A DNA stretch of 64,000 bases, taken from the NCBI GenBank assembly GCA_038214655.1, contig JBBQRR010000018.1:1-64000 (forward strand). The letters are read 5' to 3'. The notes beneath the pieces were generated by a model. It had not been told where the DNA came from. It searched no databases and saw only the letters and a program-made list of their open reading frames with translations. Below, piece by piece: positions 35,101 to 39,961 of the stretch. Each line of letters starts with the position of its first letter. The stretch's first letter is position 1. The stretch comes from PALSA-968 sp038214655. GTDB lineage: Bacteria; Bacteroidota; Bacteroidia; B-17B0; Aurantibacillaceae. The position numbers and the translations under genes are program-made.

Positions 35101-35873
35101 TCATTTCTAATGTAACTGTAACTGTAAATGCTGGATTGGATACTACAGCCTGCGGTATAAATACACTTGTGCTGAACGGAGTGGTTAGTGCCGGAACAAC
35201 TGTGCAGTGGTTTCAATTACCTAATCCGCCGCCAATACTTGTGGGCTCTACACCTTCAGTAACTGTTAGTCCTGCACTTGGAACAACGCAATATGTTTTA
35301 ATAGGGCAAAACGGATCTTGTATTGCGGTTGATACTGTAAAAGTAGTTTCAAATGTTATACCTGTTCCCGACGCGGGCATTCCTCATGCAACATTCAGTG
35401 GTATCAGTGTAAGCTTGGGCGGAGCTCCAACTAATCCTTCAGGCGGTACGCTTACATGGTCGCCGGGTGGAGGCATGAGCGACTCTACAGTAGCCAACCC
35501 TGTTGTAACACCAACCATCACTACCACCTATACAGTTTACGAAACAAATGCAAACGGCTGTGTTGGTTGGGATACGGTTACCATAACTTTGCTTCCAACA
35601 TTTGTAATACCAAACGGCTTCTCTCCTAATGGCGATGGGTACAATGATACGTGGCAGATAGATTTAATTAATTTATTCCCTGATTGCGAAGTTGAGGTAT
35701 TTAACCGCTGGGGCGAGCCGCTGTTTTACTCTAAAGGATACAACACGCCTTGGAACGGAACTTATAATGGTAAGCCGGTGCCGGTTGGTACATATTACTA
35801 CCTGATTCGTTTACACGATAAGGACAAAAAATTCCCGGATCATTACACGGGTCCGTTAACTATATTAAGATAA
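26118..35873 (+). CDS. giant SprB-repeat surface adhesin with T9SS type B (gliding-motility-type) C-terminal domain
   Basis: A 3251-residue secreted protein. After a signal peptide (FLRPLLVIFFLSSGFAAL) comes the motif LYWVGGSGNFNDPAHWS common at the front of Bacteroidota adhesins, then a ~200-residue beta region. I count 34 SprB-type repeats of about 75-90 residues between roughly residues 265 and 3000, each shaped as TNPxCxGxCNGSATVTxxGGTxPYTYxW ... LCAGTYTVTVTDxxGC. Ig-like segments follow, then PNGFSPNGDGYNDTW ... VGTYYYLIRL, the type B sorting domain. SprB in Flavobacterium is the mobile gliding adhesin; here it could serve gliding or attachment. The gene is followed after one base by PorP/SprF, its expected partner. 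Regularly placed cysteines suggest disulphide-stabilised repeats. Confidence 0.92.
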   Translation: MKVFLRPLLVIFFLSSGFAALATKLYWVGGSGNFNDPAHWSLSSGGVGGAKTPNSTDDVNFDENSFQAQSIINFVGNSEAHDFIFAEHTYKVILTGLQNEKITIAGELKLNAYIDNQFAGDIKFISSQPSTNVDFSLATCKGNVFFDGNTNWAIQGKVITDDNSTVYFKRGNFTLNDGGIYSGNIIASSGIILNLQNTVLNSKNKFILPAGVLVNDAGQTRIYAFTKDASKYQVAATVTFNNNARYINLNNVTTCAVTNTLNTLPTCAGSCNGSMSFTIPVACTSNPVYAVWSTGGSCTAIPTGTLTPGTTYTVGSICGCGTQYSVVFTNDLITQDSTYAQFNIPIADPIPAKINSFILKQPSCFGYCDGKVIAILNTFGTVPITNTWTSSTFGGSVVHTPLSHGAKDTLKNACAGTYTAVLTDANGCVSTASVTTLTQPTAVVNAPTVTNLLCNNICTGSIVNAPSGGTGAITCTLNGAAMPACTANALCAGTYTLVGTDANTCKDTDLVVVTQPPPITFTKNPVSGILNILCNNKCNGSVSVTNVLGGTGAYSFSWLPAGGVVTSTANSSTYSGLCGSVTGTTYTCTIKDANNCSTTATFTVISPPALTHVITATNPKCNVGATGSATVTEGGGLAAYTFVWNAAGGTQSGVSPTSIYSNLAGGTYTVVATDANGCKDSVTVVLTPPPVVTATITTTTNPTCPTLANGQLCVTAGGGTPGYTYAWTPTGGAAACTPSTLTVTPGGTSVYTVTVKDVNLCSVVVTGTLTSPPQATVTSAQTNPACGSAPCTGSATLTPNGGTGPFTYVWSCSASVTNTINGQCAGTTCTYTATDVATNCKYTGSVTFAAAPAILNVSISATALACTGDCSSAITSTVTGGTAGYTYSWTGTGANAVCVACPTQSSMCAGNYSCQVTDSKGCVQTGATTVTAPTPVTATITTTNPKCSVGATGSATVIASGGTGPYTYTWSTAGVISGVSPTSINTGISGGNYTVTIKDANGCIITKTFTLTPPTAVTGTITAITNPTCPNLNNGQLCVTAGGGAGGYTYSWAPAGGSASCSAATLTVTAGGTSVYTVTVNDANLCSVVVTGTLTSPPQATVAVSQTNPQCGSSPCTGSATLTPNGGTGPFNYVWSCSPSVTNTISGQCGGTTCNYTVTDAGTGCKYTGAVNFIVAPPTLVVNISATALACNGDCNSVITSTVSGGTAGYTYSWTGTGANPVVVASSTGQINMCAGNYTCQVTDNLGCVQQGTVNITSPPALTVAIAATQPTCNGVCNGSMLATITGGTGPYPGINWSPSVAPNPPGTLNPTGLCGTLAPGTTYTLTVTDSKGCLGTGTATLITPPALTITVATGSITCSGLCNGTATASASGGTGGYTYSWDGGAFAASATVAGLCVGSHTLDVKDAPGGCTGTTQIFNIIAPNPIATTVINIVNTCGPCSGSADANPSGGTPAYTYTWSPSGGNGPTANGLCIGNYTLTVGDANGCTPATATFTITPIVVISISATSQSVSCNNACDGVANATASAGTAPYTMVWTSSPGGAIVTTCNSVVNCSATNLCPGTYVITATDQNNCVNKDSVVIGNPPLLTVVGAQTNATCFGTCNGSATVTPAGGTAPYTVAWNTGGVGSTVANLCPGTYTAIVTDNNGCTVQQTFTITSNTQLSVATTITPPAICGGNGSIAVTASGGTSPYTFVWAPAIGVVTTVSPTSTLSGVPANIYTVTITDVNGCDTILQIGLSDPGTETVTVSTQSVSCFGLSDGSATVTAVGVPVITITWPGGVPSGPSPLTVGSLTAGVYVVQTVDGNGCTVFNNVTINGPTQIQDNANIVQPTCAAGGSITLNPSGGSGAGYTFNWDGGASNSNPLVGGTPGTHTCVVSDGNLCSQTFTYNLTPPNSLTVTVLSNPTLCSYSSNGSASANVTGGVGPFSYTWTPVGGSGVNLSNVSNLPAGNYTVSVTDAGGCAAQQTFTITGAPAIVSNLVNTNNLCNSGSSGCTGSATVTPTGGTGAYTYNWSPGGQSTTTVSNMCPTNYTVIVTDANSCKDTTRFTIVDPPVLNAPVVSTNPSCFGMCNGSATVTPSGGTGTTYTVGWSPNVCLNCPVASNLCGNQPYTITTTDSTGCTNIQIITLTPPAQLQSNATVTDPICFNNCNGSIVSNTSGGIPPYIYSWNTAGTVVNTPTTSTNSNLCFGTYTLITTDSKGCTDTSTHVVNNPPALSITASATSASCLQSNGSITISSVNGNGAVTVLWLNPVICGSSLSCNNLPFGVYSVELTDSKGCKDTFFVAVTNPNGPKIDSLVINSTCFQTCNGSITDSVTSGINVVTPYVFTWTPPPGPGTITTGTNSSTYSNLCPGVYIATVADSLGCGTATTFTVADPTQIQDNGNFTNATCAGINDGTITSVASGGTPGTTGYTYTLDGITTNTTGIFTNLAVGSHTVCISDSANCSKCFPYFINGTITILSNIASTNLTCAGTCNGTATLSNVSGGTAPYIIAWSNGQSSAIATALCAGSYTAIITDNNGCKAQDTITLITPTPITPNLTIVNPACGQCNGTVAVAPTGGTPGTTPPYTYSWNTGATTSNISNVCAGVYQIDITDSLGCKQSFPFPVSNSGAPSVTVTTTSPVCSNACTGSATVTASGGATPYTYSWPTGGQTGTTINNQCGGLYFVQVQDSLGCIATDSALITQGTVLSVVTVMSNPSCGACTGTITANVNGGSGSYSYNWQPGGAITASITNVCAGNYTLTVTDLGNGCTKTSIIGLNNNANGPTLNFSTSNILCNGNCNGTATVTASNGTPGYTYQWSNGQITPSISNLCDSIYAVQVTDAIGCIQTGQVTITQPNALIASFPIVTQPRCNNDCNGSITTIISGGTPSYTYTWNPGSVVGAGGNNLCAGNYSVVVTDSNGCTINAFDTLLNPALLAITGTVVPSSCNNVADGAINTTTTGGTPSLSAPGYTWQWSGGSSATTASLSNILIGNYTVVVSDSRNCTDTANFTVISNVTVTVNAGLDTTACGINTLVLNGVVSAGTTVQWFQLPNPPPILVGSTPSVTVSPALGTTQYVLIGQNGSCIAVDTVKVVSNVIPVPDAGIPHATFSGISVSLGGAPTNPSGGTLTWSPGGGMSDSTVANPVVTPTITTTYTVYETNANGCVGWDTVTITLLPTFVIPNGFSPNGDGYNDTWQIDLINLFPDCEVEVFNRWGEPLFYSKGYNTPWNGTYNGKPVPVGTYYYLIRLHDKDKKFPDHYTGPLTILR
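27969..29924 (+). repeat. 978-bp higher-order tandem duplication inside the adhesin gene
   Basis: Repeats 5-8 and 9-12 of the adhesin occur in the same order with the same individual features: NPKCxVGATGSATV, NPTCPxLxNGQLCVTAGGG, CGSxPCTGSATLTPNGGTGPF and TALACxGDC. Matching points (for example AATCC at 27969 and at 28947) are exactly 978 bp, or 326 codons, apart. This is a duplication of a four-repeat block. Confidence 0.8.
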
Positions 35874-35874
35874 C

Positions 35875-36807
35875 ATGAAAAAGTTTTTTAAATATATTTT
35901 AGCCGTATTAATCGGGATTTTTGCAGAGCAAAGCTTTGCACAACAATTGCCGCAGTACACGCAATACATGTTTAATGATTTTGTAATGAATCCCGCCATT
36001 GCCGGCCGCAGCGATTATTGGGAAGCAAAATCAAACAACCGCTATCAATGGGTGGGCATTACAGATGCGCCGCGAACGTATATGCTTTCTTTGCAAGGCC
36101 CTTTAAAAAATCGTAAAATGGGCTTGGGCGGTACTTTGTTTACAGATATCGTTGGTCCTACACGACGCACCGGATTTAATCTTGCTTATGCTTATCACAT
36201 TAAATTAAATGAAGAATATAAATTATCATTCGGTATAAATGCAGGCATATTGCAGTACTCGGTCGACGGTTCTAAAATTTATCCGCACGATGCCGGCGAT
36301 CCTATTTTATCACCTAACTATCAATCGGCACTTGCGCCCGATTTGGGCGCGGGAATTTATTTGTACAGCAAAAAATTGTATGTAAGCCTTGGCTTTCCAC
36401 AGCTTTATCAGGCACCTCTTAAGTTTTTTACCTATCAAGCAAGCAAAAACAGCACGCTGGCAATACATTTTTACGGACTTGTTGGTTATAAATTAAACAT
36501 TGGAGAAGATTTTATTCTTGAACCTGCAATTTTGGTTAAATCAACCGACCCCGTGCAGTATCACATTCCGGTTAAAATTGACGGAGGTTTAAAATTCAGT
36601 TATCAAAATAAAGTATGGATTGGCGTTAATTACCGTACCAAAGATGCGGTTAGTGCCATGTTGGGGTATATGTTTAATAATTGGATGATGGTTGGTTATT
36701 CTTACGATTATTCTATCACGCATTTACGCGCTTATAATAGTGGCACGCACGAAGTAATGCTGGGACTGAGATTTACTCCTCCAAAGAAAAAGGAAGAACC
36801 AAAGTAA
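35875..36807 (+). CDS. PorP/SprF family type IX secretion outer-membrane protein
   Basis: A 310-residue outer-membrane beta-barrel of the PorP/SprF family. It has a signal peptide (ILAVLIGIFAEQSFAQQ) followed by the hallmark LPQYTQYMFNDFVMNPAIAG, then MGLGGTLFTDIVGPTRRTGFNLAYAYHIKL and the terminal strand EVMLGLRFTPP. SprF is needed for surface delivery of SprB in Flavobacterium, and PorP/SprF genes usually lie directly behind their adhesin gene, as here with a one-base gap. It should be the dedicated partner of the giant adhesin. Confidence 0.93.
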   Translation: MKKFFKYILAVLIGIFAEQSFAQQLPQYTQYMFNDFVMNPAIAGRSDYWEAKSNNRYQWVGITDAPRTYMLSLQGPLKNRKMGLGGTLFTDIVGPTRRTGFNLAYAYHIKLNEEYKLSFGINAGILQYSVDGSKIYPHDAGDPILSPNYQSALAPDLGAGIYLYSKKLYVSLGFPQLYQAPLKFFTYQASKNSTLAIHFYGLVGYKLNIGEDFILEPAILVKSTDPVQYHIPVKIDGGLKFSYQNKVWIGVNYRTKDAVSAMLGYMFNNWMMVGYSYDYSITHLRAYNSGTHEVMLGLRFTPPKKKEEPK

Positions 36808-36814
36808 AAAATCC

Positions 36815-36859
36815 TTAACATTGGCTTAAGATTGGCAAGCGCCATTCTTAGTACATTTG
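36815..36859 (+). promoter_or_regulatory. promoter of the OmpR-type regulator with 11-bp direct repeats
   Basis: TACATTTG (36852-36859) is a perfect -7 element, with TTG (36832-36834) 17 nt upstream. Two 11-bp direct repeats, TTAACATTGGC (36815-36825) and TTAAGATTGGC (36826-36836), overlap the -33 region. PhoB/OmpR-family regulators bind direct repeats with 11-bp spacing, so this is a candidate autoregulatory site. Confidence 0.55.
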
Positions 36860-36869
36860 CCAAGTGAGT

Positions 36870-37550
36870 ATGGATAATTTAGCAAAAATTTTACTGGTAG
36901 ATGATGAACAGGACATCCTGGATTTTTTGAGCTATAATCTTGAAAAGGAATCCTATTTGGTAGATACTGCTACCAACGGAAAAGACGCCATAGTAAAAGC
37001 TAAAAAAAATCCTCCCGACTTAATTGTGTTGGATGTAATGATGCCCGGCATGGATGGTATCGAAACCTGCCGAGAAATACGTCAAATCGAATCCTTAAAA
37101 AACGTACTGATTGCTTTTTTAACTGCCCGTAACGAAGACTACTCGCAAATTGCGGGGTTTGACGTTGGCGCCGATGATTATATTACAAAACCTATTAAGC
37201 CCCGTGTTCTTGTTAGCCGCATTAAAGCGTTATTAAGAAGAGCCTCTGTAACAGGTTCGCAAAGCGATGTTTTGGAGGTGGGCGGAATACGCGTTGAGAA
37301 AGACCGTCATATGGTAGTTAAAAACGGCATCGAAATTTCATTACCTAAAAAAGAATTTAAATTACTCGCGCTTCTCATCAGCAAACCCGGTAAAGTTTTT
37401 AGCCGCGAATATATTTTGCAGCATGTTTGGGGAAACGAAGTAGTTGTTGGCGACAGAACTATTGATGTACATATACGCAAACTCCGTGAAAAAATAGGCG
37501 ACGATTATATCAAAACCATTAAAGGGGTAGGGTATAAGTTTGAGTTTTAG
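36870..37550 (+). CDS. OmpR/PhoB-family response regulator
   Basis: A DNA-binding response regulator of 226 residues. The receiver domain has the acidic pair in LLVDDEQD, phospho-acceptor Asp55 in LIVLDVMMPGMDG, Thr/Ala in FLTARNED and Lys in YITKPIKP. The winged-helix domain ends in the conserved DRTIDVHIRKLREKIG ... IKGVGYKFEF. I choose ATG 36870; a GTG two codons upstream is possible. The start lies ten bases after the -7 element, so the mRNA leader is minimal. No histidine kinase is adjacent; the orphan kinase at 21055-22101 is a candidate partner. Confidence 0.92.
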   Translation: MDNLAKILLVDDEQDILDFLSYNLEKESYLVDTATNGKDAIVKAKKNPPDLIVLDVMMPGMDGIETCREIRQIESLKNVLIAFLTARNEDYSQIAGFDVGADDYITKPIKPRVLVSRIKALLRRASVTGSQSDVLEVGGIRVEKDRHMVVKNGIEISLPKKEFKLLALLISKPGKVFSREYILQHVWGNEVVVGDRTIDVHIRKLREKIGDDYIKTIKGVGYKFEF

Positions 37551-37560
37551 CAGCCGTAGT

Positions 37561-37636
37561 GAGAATTGAGTATAGAGAAGTGAGTATAGAGTATAGCCAA
37601 TATATTTATTTCTCAATACTCAATTCTCATTACTTT
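37561..37636. repeat. heptamer array, family GAGnnnn, with inverted partner
   Basis: GAGAATT, GAGTATA, GAGAAGT, GAGTATA, GAGTATA (37561-37595), then after 13 bases the inverted form TTTCTCA, ATACTCA, ATTCTCA, TTACTTT (37609-37636). A 13-bp perfect inverted repeat joins 37561-37573 with 37616-37628. It separates two convergent genes and includes the stop codon of the symporter gene (37630-37632). It may act as a bidirectional terminator but lacks the GC-rich stem of a standard one. Confidence 0.75.
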
Positions 37637-39093
37637 TTACTGAATAAATATAGTCCCCCGAAGGTTATTCCTCCATTCAGTAAAATCAATTCGTTTCCTA
37701 CCTCGTAGCCAACTTTTGGCAGTAAGTAACTTATCAAATAGGTAAGGGCAGGGGCAAGCACACATATAAGTGGAATAACTTTATCGTTTACTTTTCGTTT
37801 ATTAAACATCCCGAAAGAAAATAATCCTAATAAGGGCCCGTAAGTATATCCGGCAACCAATAAAACTGTTTTTATAACGGCACTGCTGTTTACCTCATTA
37901 AAAATTAAAATGCAAATCAAAAGCAATACAGCAAAACTAATGTGTATGATGTGTCTGTATTTTGTTTTTTTATTTTCGTCGAGATTGGGTTTTTTATCCA
38001 ACTCAAACATATCTACATACGTTGAGGTTGTAAGCGTTGTAAGTACCGAATCCGCACTCGAGAAAGTGGCTGCCGTTAAACCAATAATAAATACAAGGCC
38101 TGCAAAAATTCCTAAATGATTAAGCGCAAGATTAGGAAACACTCTGTCGGTAATAATTTTGCCTGCTTCGTTCATTGGTAAGGCAATGCTCATTTCTTTT
38201 TGATACATGTACAATAAGGCGCCCAGTGAAAGAAAAAATAAATTTACGATAACCATTACTATACTGAACCAGAAAATATTTTTTTGTGCTTCGCCAAGGC
38301 TTTTGCAGCTCAGGTTTTTTTGCATCATGTTTTGGTCGAGGCCTGTCATGGCAACCGCAATAAACACACCGCCTAAAAACTGTTTTCCAAAAAAGGAGGT
38401 CTTGTGCCAGTCCCAAAAAAATACCTGCGAGTACTCCGAGTGATATAATTTACTTACCGCCTCACCTACACTCCACGAAGTACTTGAGATTATTGCCGCG
38501 ATTGAAAGCACTACGCCTAAAACTAAAAAGAGTGATTGAAAAGTATCGGTCCATACCAAAGTTTTAATTCCGCCTTTATAAGTGTATAGCAGCATTAAGC
38601 CGATGATGATAGAAACGCTTAAAGCGAATGGCACTTTTATTTCCATTTGATCGAATACAAAAAACTGGATTACGCCGGCCGCTAAATACAATCTTGCTGC
38701 AGCACCCAAAGTGCGCGATAAAATAAAAAAGAAGGCTCCTGTTTTTTGGGTGATACGGCCGAAACGGGTTTCCAGATAGGTGTAAATTGAAAGGAGGTTC
38801 ATTTTGTAATAAAGCGGTAGCAAGATGTGCGAAATAATAAAGTAGCCCGCAAAATAACCAAGCACCAATTGAAAGTACGAGAAATGTGAGTTAGCTACTT
38901 CGCCCGGTACAGAGATATACGTAACCCCACTAAGCGAATCTCCTAACATACCAAAGGCTACGGCATACCAAGGCGAGGCCTTGTTGCCAATAAAATAGCT
39001 GGCCGCGGTGCTTTTGCGTCCGGTAAGCCAGGCAATAAACAGCAGGGCGCCAAAGTAAACGCCTATGCAAACTAATATAAGGGTGGCCGACAT
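37630..39093 (-). CDS. sodium:solute symporter (SSS/SLC5 family)
   Basis: A 487-residue inner-membrane transporter with about 13 hydrophobic segments. Typical SSS features are GRKSTAASYFIGNKASPWYAVAFGMLGDSLSGVTYISVPG near the start, RFGRITQKTGAFFFILSRTLGAAARLYLAAGVIQFFVF, TYKGGIKTLVWTDTFQSLFLV and TAATFSSADSVLTTLTTSTYVD in the Na+-site region. It would drive uptake of an organic solute with sodium; the solute cannot be inferred. It is convergent with the response-regulator gene and divergent from recR. Confidence 0.9.
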   Translation of the reverse strand: MSATLILVCIGVYFGALLFIAWLTGRKSTAASYFIGNKASPWYAVAFGMLGDSLSGVTYISVPGEVANSHFSYFQLVLGYFAGYFIISHILLPLYYKMNLLSIYTYLETRFGRITQKTGAFFFILSRTLGAAARLYLAAGVIQFFVFDQMEIKVPFALSVSIIIGLMLLYTYKGGIKTLVWTDTFQSLFLVLGVVLSIAAIISSTSWSVGEAVSKLYHSEYSQVFFWDWHKTSFFGKQFLGGVFIAVAMTGLDQNMMQKNLSCKSLGEAQKNIFWFSIVMVIVNLFFLSLGALLYMYQKEMSIALPMNEAGKIITDRVFPNLALNHLGIFAGLVFIIGLTAATFSSADSVLTTLTTSTYVDMFELDKKPNLDENKKTKYRHIIHISFAVLLLICILIFNEVNSSAVIKTVLLVAGYTYGPLLGLFSFGMFNKRKVNDKVIPLICVLAPALTYLISYLLPKVGYEVGNELILLNGGITFGGLYLFSKK

Positions 39094-39210
39094 AATTTAC
39101 GCTAAGATGAATATTTTGCGGGCAGGCAAACGGGACAATTTGTTTTTTTACTGACACGAAACTGTTTAATAAGTATCTGTAATTATTGTTTAAAACAAGC
39201 GCGGCTTGTG

Positions 39211-39218
39211 TATTTTTG
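39211..39218 (+). promoter_or_regulatory. -7 element of recR (TATTTTTG)
   Basis: TATTTTTG fits TAnnTTTG, with a TTG (39186-39188) 22 nt upstream, slightly longer than ideal. It ends four bases before the GTG I assign as the recR start, implying a leaderless message. Confidence 0.5.
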
Positions 39219-39222
39219 TAAG

Positions 39223-39828
39223 GTGGAACTCCCGTCAAAATTATTAGATACTGCTGTTAACGAATTTGCCCGTTTGCCGGGCGTAGGTCGCAAAACTGCT
39301 TTGCGGTATGTACTGCATTTGCTGCGCACCGAAAACGGTGCAGCAACAGGCTTGGCGCAGTCTATTATAAGAATGAAAGAGCATATTAAGTTTTGCAAAG
39401 AGTGCTACAATGTAAGTGATGCAGAGATGTGCGGCATTTGCAGTAATACCAATCGCGATAAAAAAATGATTTGTGTAGTGCAGGATGTACGCGATGTAAT
39501 GGCAATAGAAAACACAGGTTTATTTAAAGGCGTGTATCATGTTTTAGGCGGATTAATTTCTCCGATGGAGGGAATCGGGCCCTCTGATTTATTTATTGAC
39601 GCATTAATGTTGCGTGCCGCAAAAGATGTGGATGAAGTAATACTTGCTTTAAGCGGCACTACCGAGGGAGATACCACCTCATTTTATTTGGCCAGAAAAT
39701 TACAAGGTTTAACTATTGAAATATCCACTCTTGCGCGTGGCGTGCCTGTTGGCGATGAGTTAGAGTATACCGATGAAGTTACCCTTGGAAGAAGCCTGCA
39801 AAACAGGGTGCCTTACCAGAAAGGCTGA
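39223..39828 (+). CDS. recR: recombination mediator RecR
   Basis: RecR acts with RecO/RecF to load RecA at gapped DNA. From GTG 39223 the protein is 201 residues beginning ELPSKLLDTAVNEFARLPGVGRKTALRYVLHLL, the standard RecR N-terminus with its helix-hairpin-helix. The C4 zinc finger is FCKECYNVSDAEMCGIC, and the Toprim domain shows CVVQDVRDVMAIENTG and LGGLISPMEGIGP. The Walker-like C-terminal part reads LARGVPVGDELEYTDEVTLGRSLQNRVPY. An upstream GTG at 39208 would lie at the 5' edge of the -7 element, so it is unlikely. The 3' end of the gene is partly repeated 1324 bp downstream (41119-41137). Confidence 0.95.
   Translation: MELPSKLLDTAVNEFARLPGVGRKTALRYVLHLLRTENGAATGLAQSIIRMKEHIKFCKECYNVSDAEMCGICSNTNRDKKMICVVQDVRDVMAIENTGLFKGVYHVLGGLISPMEGIGPSDLFIDALMLRAAKDVDEVILALSGTTEGDTTSFYLARKLQGLTIEISTLARGVPVGDELEYTDEVTLGRSLQNRVPYQKG
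39795..39813. repeat. left copy of a 19-bp repeat bracketing the DUF4143 gene (3' end of recR)
   Basis: CCTGCAAAACAGGGTGCCT in the last codons of recR (SLQNRVP) recurs with 17 of 19 bases at 41119-41137, just after the DUF4143 gene. Confidence 0.55.
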
Positions 39829-39874
39829 AAAAAACCTAATTTATTTAAAATCATTTAATTAACTATTTTAACTG

Positions 39875-39931
39875 ACCAAATTAACGTTAATTTGGTAAAC
39901 ATACTGACTAAATTAACGTTAATTTGGTCAG
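39875..39931. promoter_or_regulatory. two tandem palindromes upstream of the DUF4143 ATPase gene
   Basis: A 22-bp perfect palindrome (39875-39896) and a 28-bp palindrome with one mismatched pair (39904-39931) share the core AAATTAACGTTAATTTGGT. Their centres (39885/39886 and 39917/39918) are 32 bp apart, about three helical turns, so bound proteins would lie on the same face. The second overlaps the possible -33 region of the ATPase promoter. This arrangement suggests a pair of operators for a dimeric repressor, unidentified here. Confidence 0.6.
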
Positions 39932-39957
39932 TAGTACAGCCAAATTTTGTATATTTG
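39923..39957 (+). promoter_or_regulatory. promoter of the DUF4143 ATPase gene
   Basis: TATATTTG (39950-39957) is a perfect -7 element; the nearest TTTG (39923-39926) lies 23 nt upstream inside the second palindrome. The ATG follows four bases after the -7 element. Confidence 0.5.
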
Positions 39958-39961
39958 TGGT

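Noticed and set aside
12069..37636. Heptamer arrays considered as CRISPR repeats or ordinary intrinsic terminators
   Set aside because: Words are seven bases without spacers, and the inverted pairs are AT-rich without a GC stem and T-tract.
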